Assembly: GCF_040448675.1 (NCBI RefSeq)
Contig: NZ_CP159289.1
Span: 4,137,001 to 4,201,000, forward strand
Direction: 5' to 3'
Source of the DNA: Dyadobacter sp. 676
Lineage (GTDB): Bacteria; Bacteroidota; Bacteroidia; Cytophagales; Spirosomataceae
Length of the DNA stretch: 64,000 bases
The position numbers were made by a program, and so were the translations under genes. The notes under the pieces were generated by a model. That model was not told where the DNA came from. It saw only the letters and a list, made by a program, of their open reading frames with translations, and ran no database searches. Below, piece after piece: positions 26,936 to 34,429 of the stretch; the stretch's first letter is position 1; the number at the start of each line of letters is the position of its first letter.

Positions 26936-27029
26936 CGTTAGGGAAGTCTTGTAAAAAGCTTTCTCATCAAAGATTAAAGGGTTAGGTTATATCGGAAAGC
27001 CGCGGGGGATATCCTTCGCGGCTTTTTTT
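26936..27029 (+). ncRNA. Candidate small RNA ending in an intrinsic terminator
   Basis: The transcript would begin a few bases after the TACATTTG box and end at the T7 tract behind the hairpin. It contains the repeated element GTTAGG (twice) and no ORF. No known RNA family was recognised. The -35-like region is poorly defined. Confidence 0.3.
26997..27029 (+). terminator. Strong intrinsic terminator, copy 1
   Basis: AAGCCGCG and CGCGGCTT flank a GG-GG-ATAT-CC-TT core that can pair to the tetraloop, then T7. A copy with one mismatch over the 24-nt hairpin occurs at 28060-28089. Confidence 0.85.
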
Positions 27030-27157
27030 GCCGACGGATAACCCAAACGGGTTGATGGGCTATTTATTTTGGGTTGGGTTGTGGCGTGAGCTATTATGCG
27101 GACGTTAAGCGACTGTTTATCAGTGCTAAATTATCAATCCATCTAACCAACTTCAAA

Positions 27158-27703
27158 ATGAGAGGGCATGCGCTTCGTTTTTACGCGACCTGTAAGGATC
27201 TCTGTGATGCACTTGATGATGTTTCATCGCGAATAGAATTAAAGTACATACAGGCAGGTATGCACGATCACTATCCCGATGAATTTCTGGATCATAGACA
27301 AGTTAAATCTTTTGGTGTCGCAATTACTGGCGATCAGGTTCTTGAACCATCATTCTTGATCGTTCGGCTTGAAGAACGTGTTCAACCACGGATAGTTCCT
27401 CAGCGACGCGGTGGTACCTTGATCGCTATTGATCAATCGGAGAACCCACGGAGCGTTGTTTTTCGTCCCGGTGGTGAATATGGAGATGGAGGGGTCATAG
27501 TCGCGGGGGAACTTTCTACCGTGTCAGATGATCAAGCATCAATCGAGCTTTGGAAGCAGATATCCAAAGATCTCAAACGACTTTGGAAGAAGATCAAGGC
27601 ATACTATGTAAGTCCACATGCTCTCACAGTCTTGCGCCAGGGCGGTCGTCTCACTGTTGGCGTGAAACGCCCTAAAGAGTACGATCTTCGAGAGGAACCG
27701 TAG
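27158..27703 (+). CDS. Orphan protein of unknown function in an anomalous region
   Basis: 181 residues from MRGHALRFYATCKDL; an in-frame ATG at 27074 would add 28 residues of unconvincing sequence. I do not recognise the family. The protein is soluble, with mixed charge and no signal peptide or membrane helix. Its second half has a glycine-rich stretch (FRPGGEYGDGGVIVAG) and an amphipathic lysine-rich helix (WKQISKDLKRLWKKIKAYY). Codon use differs from the neighbours: more GAT, CGA, CAA and TCA, and lower GC. Together with the flanking duplicated terminators this suggests acquisition by transfer. It is read in the same direction as the SelW-like gene that follows 435 bp later. Confidence 0.6.
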   Translation: MRGHALRFYATCKDLCDALDDVSSRIELKYIQAGMHDHYPDEFLDHRQVKSFGVAITGDQVLEPSFLIVRLEERVQPRIVPQRRGGTLIAIDQSENPRSVVFRPGGEYGDGGVIVAGELSTVSDDQASIELWKQISKDLKRLWKKIKAYYVSPHALTVLRQGGRLTVGVKRPKEYDLREEP

Positions 27704-27814
27704 AGTCGGAGTATAAAATTGAGATCTATATGACAATTTTAAGTAGTATTCTTATAACTGTATCTAATATCAAGGCAGCAGATGCGTATCTAGCTCGGTC
27801 CTATCCGTTTTTGA

Positions 27815-28006
27815 GAAGGTGTTATCATAGAAGGGTGCATGGGCATTCGATTTTACTTTGCGAAAGATAAGAAGGAAAGCAAACTCTGATTTTTATGGGA
27901 GTCGATAAAAATGGGAAAGACATTACCGCTCCTGAAAACGCGAGAAACACAAGAAAATCCGACGCAAACGGCGGGAGAGGGGCCAATTTGCCCTAGACTT
28001 TGCTGA
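27815..28006 (+). pseudogene. Decayed paralogue of the CPRQC-ending protein
   Basis: Stitching frames gives IEGCMGIRFYFAKDKK, then KLIFMGVDKNGKDI, then GGRGPICPRLC and a stop. This lines up with CVGFRVYYG, RLVLVPVDEDGNDI and GGPLCPRQC of the intact gene at 26266-26667, in the same order. Two frame changes are needed. One is at the CTCT repeat 27884-27887 (two extra bases or one missing). The other is at G4 27979-27982 (one extra base). An in-frame stop at 27812 and a missing N-terminal third argue for true decay rather than only sequencing error. Strand is opposite to the intact copy. Confidence 0.6.
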
Positions 28007-28059
28007 CCAACCACCGGTAAAGTCAAATTTACTTCATGTGTAGTTGATATTTTGCCGTT

Positions 28060-28089
28060 GCCGCGAGGGATATCCTTCGCGGCTTTTTT
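28060..28089 (+). terminator. Strong intrinsic terminator, copy 2
   Basis: GCCGCG / CGCGGC stem with an AGGGATATCCTT core and T6 tract. It matches copy 1 at 26999-27028 except for one base in the hairpin, which turns a G-T pair into an A-T pair and keeps the fold. Confidence 0.85.
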
Positions 28090-28138
28090 GATTGTTTACC
28101 TCCAATGCCGATTTTTGGTACTTATTGTAAATGACGAC

Positions 28139-28414
28139 ATGAAACCAACCATAGAAATCGAGTACTGCCCCAAATGCGGCTGGCTGCTGCGCGCGGCCTG
28201 GATGGCGCAAGAGCTACTCACTACTTTCACGGATGACCTGTACGCCGTGCAGCTCCGGCCTTCAGAGGTGGCCGGGCGCTTCACCATCACCATCGATGAA
28301 GAACTTCTCTGGGATCGAAAGCGCGAGGGGCACTTTCCGGAACCAAAAGAAATCAAGCAGCGCGTAAGGGATGTCATCGCACCCGATCGTAGCCTGGGGC
28401 ACAGCGATGGATGA
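28139..28414 (+). CDS. SelT/SelW/SelH-like thioredoxin-fold protein (CxxC form)
   Basis: 91 residues. The N-terminus reads IEIEYCPKCGWLLRAAWMAQ, the redox motif and first helix of the Rdx/SelW family, with cysteine in both positions (no selenocysteine). The later motif GRFTITIDEELLWDRKREGHFPEPKEIKQRV is also typical of bacterial members (quoted pieces: GRFTITID, LLWDRK, FPEPKEIK). The in vivo redox partner is unknown. I placed the start at 28139 because the upstream in-frame extension crosses the terminator hairpin. Confidence 0.9.
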   Translation: MKPTIEIEYCPKCGWLLRAAWMAQELLTTFTDDLYAVQLRPSEVAGRFTITIDEELLWDRKREGHFPEPKEIKQRVRDVIAPDRSLGHSDG

Positions 28415-28436
28415 TGACTGTACCGTGTTTTTTGTG

Positions 28437-28619
28437 TCATTTTGGCGTATTACACGTTGTGGTGCTGCAATTTTGGCATTTCTCGCTCGTTTCTTCCGCG
28501 CCGGGCGGCGGTTCGTGCTGAAACGCCTCGCCCCGCTTTAATTGCTGATTTTTAACACACAAGCGCTTCCCGGCAACGGCAGTCTTTATAGTTTTTTGCC
28601 GGAAAACGATCTTTGGCAC
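28437..28619 (-). CDS. Possible small cysteine-containing protein
   Basis: A 60-codon frame encoding a basic protein with a cysteine-rich end (EKCQNCSTTTCNTPK). It occupies the space between the SelW-like gene and hsp20, read away from hsp20. Its start codon lies under the putative hsp20 promoter element. No family is recognised and the frame could be fortuitous. Confidence 0.25.
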   Translation of the reverse strand: MPKIVFRQKTIKTAVAGKRLCVKNQQLKRGEAFQHEPPPGAEETSEKCQNCSTTTCNTPK

Positions 28620-28631
28620 GCAGTTTTTCGT
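28612..28631 (+). promoter_or_regulatory. Putative heat-shock promoter element of hsp20
   Basis: TTTGGCACGCAGTTTTTCGT, ending 37 bp before the hsp20 start codon. It matches the clpB element (19851-19870) at 14 of 20 positions, including GGCAC and TTTTTC. Confidence 0.4.
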
Positions 28632-28668
28632 TAATAAGTAAAACTTGTGAACCTAAAACGCGATAGCT

Positions 28669-29091
28669 ATGGAAAGCAAACTGAAAATACCACGGGAGAT
28701 GTTGATGAACATAGATTTTATCAACACAGTGAACGGTGGAATGAGTGAGCCCTCTATTAAGCTTGACAAAGGGTCGGACGGGTTTGAAGTTATTGTGAAA
28801 ATTCCTGGCATCGAGGTTGAGGATTTGCAGTTGGAAGTTGTAAAAGGTAAGCGAAACTCGAATAACTTAAAGCTTTTCCACTTACTGCCGATTTTTTCAC
28901 AGGAAAATTTGTCCGACGAAGAGCAGTGGAAGACAATCCGTTTCATCAATACCTTCGTCATCCCGGACGGGGTGGATATTGACAACATCTCAGCCAGATA
29001 CGACGATGCGCACCGTCAGCTGGTGCTTTTCCTCCCGTTCGGGGACGAACAGGGAGATTATCACCGTAAGGTCGATATCGAACGTTGGTAA
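28669..29091 (+). CDS. Hsp20/alpha-crystallin small heat-shock protein
   Basis: 140 residues. The crystallin domain begins with DGFEVIVKIPGIEVEDLQLEV (pieces VIVKIPGIEVEDL) and ends with PDGVDIDNISARYDDAHRQL followed by the LFLPF strand. These correspond to the conserved A-x-x-x-n-G-v-L region, here with the canonical Gly replaced by His-Arg. The usual C-terminal I-x-I motif is represented by VDI near the end. Small Hsps hold unfolded proteins for the ClpB/DnaK system, and clpB shares an upstream element with this gene. An internal segment (KGKRNSNNLKLFHLLP) is longer than usual. Confidence 0.88.
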   Translation: MESKLKIPREMLMNIDFINTVNGGMSEPSIKLDKGSDGFEVIVKIPGIEVEDLQLEVVKGKRNSNNLKLFHLLPIFSQENLSDEEQWKTIRFINTFVIPDGVDIDNISARYDDAHRQLVLFLPFGDEQGDYHRKVDIERW

Positions 29092-29112
29092 CTTATGGAT
29101 CAAACATAAACA

Positions 29113-29138
29113 GAGCCTGGCATCAGCCGGGCTTTTTT
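29113..29138 (+). terminator. Terminator after hsp20
   Basis: An 8-bp stem AGCCTGGC with loop ATCA is followed by T6, 22 bp past the hsp20 stop codon. Confidence 0.85.
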
Positions 29139-29342
29139 ATGACCCGGCCCGGCAGAAATTGTCCGTTCAGTGATGAAAAAAGTGACTGTACGAAGCTGAG
29201 GTTATAGTATTAATTCAGGTAGTGGTTGTACCCTTCCAACAGAATGCATTAAGATTGAGTAAAGATTCCACACTTTTTAAAAAAGGAGTGACATATCCGT
29301 ATCTTGCATTATAAATCCCTTTTGCTCCTCAATCTCAACGTT

Positions 29343-29672
29343 ATGAAAAAGTCAAATATTTTCGCTTTTATTGAATTGACAAAGCTTGTCAACGAGCTCA
29401 AAGGCGACCAGTCCAAACTCAGGCAGAAACTGAAATCGCAGTCGGCCTACTTCAACATCATTGAACCCAGGTATTTTTCCGATGGATTGGTCGGCGAATG
29501 GGAGAGTATCCTTAGTATGATCAGGCAGAAAGGCGCCAGAGTGAACGAGGAAGGTCGCGTGGTGTCGAATGCGGTCAGCAATACCATCGATCACCTTACC
29601 GATAACGAATGCCTGTCGCTGGTAGAACGGGTGCACTCGATTTACGACTCGGTGAGAAAGGAATTTCAGTAA
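29343..29672 (+). CDS. Small hypothetical protein
   Basis: 109 residues beginning MKKSNIFAFIELTKL. The composition is that of a soluble, mostly helical protein with no signal peptide, cysteine cluster or known motif. An in-frame ATG at 29304 would add 13 hydrophobic residues, but the chosen start is the one preceded by a TATCTTG promoter-like box at a normal distance (29311-29317). It sits between a terminator (29113-29138) and a hairpin (29681-29714), so it forms its own transcription unit. Function unknown. Confidence 0.65.
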   Translation: MKKSNIFAFIELTKLVNELKGDQSKLRQKLKSQSAYFNIIEPRYFSDGLVGEWESILSMIRQKGARVNEEGRVVSNAVSNTIDHLTDNECLSLVERVHSIYDSVRKEFQ

Positions 29673-29680
29673 AAGCGAGA

Positions 29681-29714
29681 GGCCCTGCAATGATCATTAC
29701 ACTTTTGCAGGGCC
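29681..29714. terminator. Hairpin between convergent genes
   Basis: A perfect 10-bp inverted repeat (GGCCCTGCAA ... TTGCAGGGCC) lies between the hypothetical gene (+) and metG (-). It lacks a strong T tract on either side. Confidence 0.55.
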
Positions 29715-29721
29715 GACGCCA

Positions 29722-31797
29722 TCAGTTGACGGTCCCGCCGTTCCAGACATCTTTGCCCGGTTGAACGAAAGCCAGGCTGCCGTCACGATCTTCCGCCATA
29801 AGTATCATTCCGTGACTTTCCATTCCCATCATTTTTCTCGGGGCGAGGTTGGCGAGGTACAGCACCTTTTTGCCGATTACTTCCTCCGGTTTGAAATGCT
29901 CTGAGATGCCGCTTAACACGATGCGTTTCTCCGAACCGATATCGATGAGCAATTTCAGAAGTTTCTTGCTTTTCGGAACGTTTTCGGCTTCCAGGATGGT
30001 GGCGATGCGGATATCCATTTTCGCGAAATCGTCGTATTGAATTTCAGGTTTTACCGGCGCTACCGTTTTTCCTTCCAGTTCGTTGAGGCGTTTCGCGTCG
30101 TGAAGTTTGTGAACCTGCTTTTCAATGACGCTGTCTTCTATTTTTTCAAAAAGCAGCTTGCCTTCGAGAACCAGCTGACCGGGCGTCAGCAAATCCGCAT
30201 TGCCGGCATCCCGCCAGGTTCTTCCCGGAATACCCAGCTGCTCCTGGATTTTAGCGGCTGTAAATGGCAGCACCGGCTCGGAGACGATCGACAGCGTTGC
30301 GGAAATCTGCAATGCGATGTTCAAAATCGTATTCACGCGTTCCGGCTCGGTTTTAACCACGTGCCAGGGCTGGGTGTCGGCGAGGTATTTATTTCCGGTT
30401 CTTGCCAAATCCATAATGAGCGCCAGCGCTTCGCGAAAACGGTAATTTTCCATCGAATCGGCGATTTTTCCGGGGAATGCCGCCAGGTCGGCGAGCGCAG
30501 CGCGGTCGATGTCCTGTAATTCGCCGCGTTGCGGCACTTTGCCTTCGCAGAATTTTTGCGTGAGAACTACCGCGCGGTTGATGAAGTTACCGTAAATACC
30601 TACCAGTTCGCTATTGTTGCGGGTCTGGAAATCTTTCCAGGTAAATTCGCTGTCTTTAGTTTCGGGCGCATTGGCGGTAAGCACGTAACGCAGCACGTCC
30701 TGCTTGCCGGGCAGCTCTTCGAGGTATTCGTGCAGCCACACAGCCCAGTTGCGCGACGTCGAGATTTTATCGCCTTCGAGGTTCATAAACTCGTTGGCAG
30801 GCACGTTATCCGCAAGAATATAGTTGCCCTCGGCCATCAGCATAGCCGGGAAAATGATACAATGAAAAACGATGTTGTCTTTCCCGATAAAATGGACGAG
30901 CTTGGTCTCGCCTTCCGCAGCATCTTTGGCCGGCTGCCACCATTTCTGCCAACCATCATCGGAACCGTTTTTTTGAATGAGCCAGTCTTTGGTAGCCGAA
31001 ATGTAGCCGATCGGCGCTTCGAACCACACATATAATACTTTGCCCTCGGTGTCTTCAACAGGTACTTTGATCCCCCAGTCGAGGTCGCGGGTCATAGCCC
31101 GGGGTTTCAGGCCGTCTTTTAACCACGACTGGCATTGGCCGAATACATTGGTTTTCCATTCGGAATGGCTGTTGACATACGCTTCGATATCCGGCTGCAT
31201 TTTGTCGAGCGGCAAATACCAGTTTTTGGTCGCTTTCAAAACCGGCTTGGCGCCCGAGAGGGTCGAGCGCGGGTCTTTCAGTTCCAATGGGCTCAACGTA
31301 GAGCCGCAGCGCTCGCATTGGTCGCCGTATGCATTGGGGTTCGCGCAAACAGGGCAGGTGCCTACGATATAACGATCGGCGAGGAACTGCTGAGCGGTCT
31401 CGTCATAGTATTGCTCGGTGGTCTCTTCGATGAATACCTTTTTATCATATAAATCCCTGAAAATCTGGCGGGAAGTTTCATGGTGGACCGGCTTGCTGGT
31501 GCGCGAATACACGTCGAAGGAAATGCCCAGTGCTTTGAAAGAGGCGTCGATCTGCTCGTAGTACTTATCGACTACCTGCTGGGGCGTCAGTCCTTCTTTT
31601 TTGGCCCGGATGGTGATGGGCACGCCATGCTCATCGGTACCGCTTATAAAAGCGACTTCCTTGCCGGAAGAGCGCAGGTAGCGTACATATATATCGGCTG
31701 GAACGTAGCAGCCCGCCAAATGGCCGATGTGGATCGGGCCGTTGGCGTAAATCAGCGCTGCTGTTACAGTATATCTTTTGGGATTCGAAATCGGCAT
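29722..31797 (-). CDS. metG: Methionyl-tRNA synthetase
   Basis: 691 residues. The HIGH motif is in [10 protein letters not shown] (about 21-24), and the KMSKS loop is the variant KISTSRN (about 340). A zinc-knuckle insert reads [17 protein letters not shown]. The C-terminal 110 residues form the EMAP/Trbp111-like tRNA-binding domain ([11 protein letters not shown] ... [15 protein letters not shown]). This is the long bacterial form with a dimerising appendix. It is transcribed divergently from the epimerase gene, with about 150 bp between. Confidence 0.97.
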   Translation of the reverse strand: MPISNPKRYTVTAALIYANGPIHIGHLAGCYVPADIYVRYLRSSGKEVAFISGTDEHGVPITIRAKKEGLTPQQVVDKYYEQIDASFKALGISFDVYSRTSKPVHHETSRQIFRDLYDKKVFIEETTEQYYDETAQQFLADRYIVGTCPVCANPNAYGDQCERCGSTLSPLELKDPRSTLSGAKPVLKATKNWYLPLDKMQPDIEAYVNSHSEWKTNVFGQCQSWLKDGLKPRAMTRDLDWGIKVPVEDTEGKVLYVWFEAPIGYISATKDWLIQKNGSDDGWQKWWQPAKDAAEGETKLVHFIGKDNIVFHCIIFPAMLMAEGNYILADNVPANEFMNLEGDKISTSRNWAVWLHEYLEELPGKQDVLRYVLTANAPETKDSEFTWKDFQTRNNSELVGIYGNFINRAVVLTQKFCEGKVPQRGELQDIDRAALADLAAFPGKIADSMENYRFREALALIMDLARTGNKYLADTQPWHVVKTEPERVNTILNIALQISATLSIVSEPVLPFTAAKIQEQLGIPGRTWRDAGNADLLTPGQLVLEGKLLFEKIEDSVIEKQVHKLHDAKRLNELEGKTVAPVKPEIQYDDFAKMDIRIATILEAENVPKSKKLLKLLIDIGSEKRIVLSGISEHFKPEEVIGKKVLYLANLAPRKMMGMESHGMILMAEDRDGSLAFVQPGKDVWNGGTVN

Positions 31798-31947
31798 TTG
31801 AATTCAGGGATTTGAATGTGGTTCAATCGTCGGAGCCCGGGAGCTCCCCGGTGTGGCCGGAGCGTAAAATTAGTAAAAAGGCTCGCAATGGTGTGACAAA
31901 CTGCTTTTTTACTACGAACTTTGATCCAAACAATTTGTTCCGCTTAC

Positions 31948-32946
31948 ATGAAAATACTCATTACCGGCGCCACAGGATTGGTGGGCAGCGCGGTGGCCCG
32001 GAAGTTCCTGTCGGAGAACCATGAAGTGTTTGCGTTGGCACGCCAGGGGGCGGACAGGCGCCTGCTGGACGATAAGCACCCGAACCTGAGCTGGCTGGAA
32101 GGCGATATTCTCGATATTCTCTCGCTCGAAGACGCGATCAGCGGGGTTGATTATGTGGTGCATACGGCGGCGGTGGTGTCGTTCGTGCCCCGCGACCGGA
32201 AAATGATGTACAAAGTTAACGGCGAAGGCACCGCCAATGTGGTGAACGTTTGTTTGAAATACCATACAAAAAAACTGGTACATGTAAGCAGCATTGCCGC
32301 CATAGGCCGCCCCGACCCGCGCAAACAAGCCGCCGGCCAGGCCGTGGTCTTAAACGAGGAACAACGCTGGGAAGATTCGCCGGAGAATTCGGAATATGCC
32401 AAAACCAAACAACTCGCCGAACTGGAAGTGTGGCGGGGGATCGCGGAGGGGCTGGATGCGGTCATCGTGAACCCTACATTGATCCTCGGCGAAGGGGATT
32501 GGGAGAAGAGCAGCACGCAGATTTTCAGGTACGTCTACCGCGAAAAACCGTTTTATACGGAAGGTATCGCCAACGTAGTGGACGTCAGGGATGTTGCCGA
32601 GGCCGTATACCGGCTGGCGAACTCCGAAATTACCGGTGAACGTTTCCTGCTCAATGCGGGGAGCATTTCGTATCATAATTTGTTCAATATGATAGCGGAT
32701 AAAATGAACCGGAAAAGACCGACTTTCAAAGTGGGTCCGGCATTGGCCGGCATAATATGGCGCGTGGAAGCGGTCAGGACCTGGTTGCTGGGCACAAAGC
32801 CTTTGATTACCAGGGAAACTGCGCAATCGGCGGCGCGGAAAATTACTTATGACAATACCAAGGTCAGGAAAGCATTGGATTTTCAGTTTCAGCCTATTGA
32901 GGAAACGGTGTCCCGCATTAGCGAAAGTTTGCTCCGGAGGATTTGA
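31948..32946 (+). CDS. NAD-dependent epimerase/dehydratase family protein
   Basis: 332 residues of the extended short-chain dehydrogenase family. The glycine-rich motif GATGLVG sits at the N-terminus, and the catalytic Tyr-x3-Lys is YAKTK (about 151-155). The chosen start (MKILITGATG) puts the first beta strand at residue 2; an ATG nine codons upstream is unlikely. Relatives act on dihydroflavonol-like, sterol or nucleotide-sugar substrates, and the substrate here cannot be predicted. It is followed 76 bp later by a TPR gene on the same strand. Confidence 0.88.
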   Translation: MKILITGATGLVGSAVARKFLSENHEVFALARQGADRRLLDDKHPNLSWLEGDILDILSLEDAISGVDYVVHTAAVVSFVPRDRKMMYKVNGEGTANVVNVCLKYHTKKLVHVSSIAAIGRPDPRKQAAGQAVVLNEEQRWEDSPENSEYAKTKQLAELEVWRGIAEGLDAVIVNPTLILGEGDWEKSSTQIFRYVYREKPFYTEGIANVVDVRDVAEAVYRLANSEITGERFLLNAGSISYHNLFNMIADKMNRKRPTFKVGPALAGIIWRVEAVRTWLLGTKPLITRETAQSAARKITYDNTKVRKALDFQFQPIEETVSRISESLLRRI

Positions 32947-33022
32947 AATCCGGGGAATTATTTTATAACTTTCTTTCATTAATAGTGGTGCGTTTGCCCT
33001 CGATTCTAACCTAGCGGTTCGT

Positions 33023-34429
33023 ATGATGGAGAAAAATTTCGGTGAAAGGAAGGACTATATGAAGGAGACACTGCTCAGGTTCGAAAGAATGCTGAAAACC
33101 AGCGAGCCGGTCTTTTTTGATTTGGACACTTACGAAAAGGTTACAGTACATTACATAGAAAAGGGGGATTGGGAAAAAGCTTTCAAAGCTTGCGAAATGG
33201 GGTTGACGGACTATCCCTATTCCCTGGACCTGCTGCTAAGCATGGTCCAGTTGCACGCCAACCGGGGCGAGCACGAAATGGCCCTCGAAATATTGGAGCG
33301 CGCCTCGCTTTTCCACCCGGGTGATATCGAAATTTCTTTCATGCAGGTGGCGGTAGCCAATATGATGGGGGAATACGAAGAGGCGATCGAAATACTCGAA
33401 AACCTGCTCGGAAGGGTAGAGGACCGCGATGAAATTTACTTCCAGATCGGGCAGACTTACCAGAACTGGGGTAAATATGAAGATGCGATCAAATACTACA
33501 AACGGTCGCTTCGCAATAACCTGAACAACGAGAATGCGCTGTACGAACTGGCCCATTGCCTGGACCTGGTGGGGCAGCTGGAAAGCCATTTGGGATATTA
33601 CAACGACCTGGTCGACCGTGACCCGTTCTCGCACCATGCCTGGTACAATCTCGGGATCGCATTCAGCAAGCTGGAACGCCACGAGGATGCCGTTCATGCT
33701 TACGAGTACGCGACGCTGATTAGGGACGATTTCGCTTCGGCGTTTTTCCAGCTGGGGCATTCCTATATGGCGCTGGAAAAGTATGAAGACGCGAAAGCGC
33801 AGTTTTTCCGGGCCATAGAACTGGAAGGCGACCAGCCCGAAACCTGCTGCAATCTGGGCACTTGCTATGAGAAATTGGGTGAGTTCGAAACCGCCATCAA
33901 ATATTACCGGCAAACGGTGAAGCTGGATAGCCAGTGGGACGACGGCTGGTATGGCCTTGGAATTTGTTTCAGCGAATTGGGCCGCTGGTATGAGGCGGTT
34001 GGCTTCCTGAGAAAAGCCATCCAGATAACCGAACTCAATCCGGATTACTGGCTGGCATTGGCTGAAACCGAGTTTAAAGTGGGAAATGTCGTTTCGGCAT
34101 TCGAGGCATTCGAAAAGGCGGCGGAAATCGAGCCCTCCAATCCGGATATCTGGCTGAAATGGTCGTATGTGCTGTTTGAGCAAGGCAATTATGCCCGTGC
34201 CTGCGATTTGCTGCAAGCGGCGATCGATGAAATGCCCGAAGAAGCCGACCTGTATTACCGTATGGCTGTTTACCAGATCCACGCCGGGCAATACCGGGAG
34301 GCGCTCGTCAATCTTGAAATTGGCCTGACGCTGGATTACGACGGCCACGACCAGCTTTTCGATTTCTTCCCGGATCTGGAAAAACAAAAGGCATTATACC
34401 GGATTATCGAACAATATCGCGAGAAGTAA
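33023..34429 (+). CDS. Cytoplasmic tetratricopeptide-repeat protein
   Basis: 468 residues consisting almost wholly of about 11 to 12 TPR units, e.g. YFQIGQTYQNWGKYEDAIKY and CCNLGTCYEKLGEFETAIKY (spaced 34 residues). There is no signal peptide or membrane segment. It is a widely conserved Bacteroidota scaffold protein of unknown partner. Its stop abuts the stop of the convergent glycosyltransferase gene with no spacer. A long antisense frame on the opposite strand is a codon-bias shadow. Confidence 0.85.
   Translation: MMEKNFGERKDYMKETLLRFERMLKTSEPVFFDLDTYEKVTVHYIEKGDWEKAFKACEMGLTDYPYSLDLLLSMVQLHANRGEHEMALEILERASLFHPGDIEISFMQVAVANMMGEYEEAIEILENLLGRVEDRDEIYFQIGQTYQNWGKYEDAIKYYKRSLRNNLNNENALYELAHCLDLVGQLESHLGYYNDLVDRDPFSHHAWYNLGIAFSKLERHEDAVHAYEYATLIRDDFASAFFQLGHSYMALEKYEDAKAQFFRAIELEGDQPETCCNLGTCYEKLGEFETAIKYYRQTVKLDSQWDDGWYGLGICFSELGRWYEAVGFLRKAIQITELNPDYWLALAETEFKVGNVVSAFEAFEKAAEIEPSNPDIWLKWSYVLFEQGNYARACDLLQAAIDEMPEEADLYYRMAVYQIHAGQYREALVNLEIGLTLDYDGHDQLFDFFPDLEKQKALYRIIEQYREK

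Larger units (their letters stand above)
26668..27157. other. 490-bp intergenic region with candidate small RNA
   Basis: No protein-coding gene is apparent. The left part should hold the promoter of the kinase operon (minus strand). Further right a TACATTTG box (26924-26931) fits the Bacteroidota -7 consensus TAnnTTTG. It is followed about 100 nt later by the strong hairpin terminator at 26997-27029 with no ORF between, so a small RNA of about 90 nt is possible. The remainder is AT-rich leader of the orphan gene at 27158. Confidence 0.45.
27704..28138. other. 435-bp gap holding a gene remnant and terminator copy 2
   Basis: AT-rich sequence without an intact gene. It contains the decayed relative of the 26266-26667 gene (27815-28006), the second copy of the terminator hairpin (28060-28089) and the short leader of the SelW-like gene. 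Confidence 0.6.

Noticed and set aside
28139..28414. Selenocysteine-containing SelW homologue
   Set aside because: Both redox positions are ordinary cysteine codons and there is no in-frame TGA.
33236..34387. Long open frame (383 codons) on the minus strand opposite the TPR gene
   Set aside because: It mirrors the TPR gene over most of its length, shows no recognisable family and has no start context; a codon-bias shadow.
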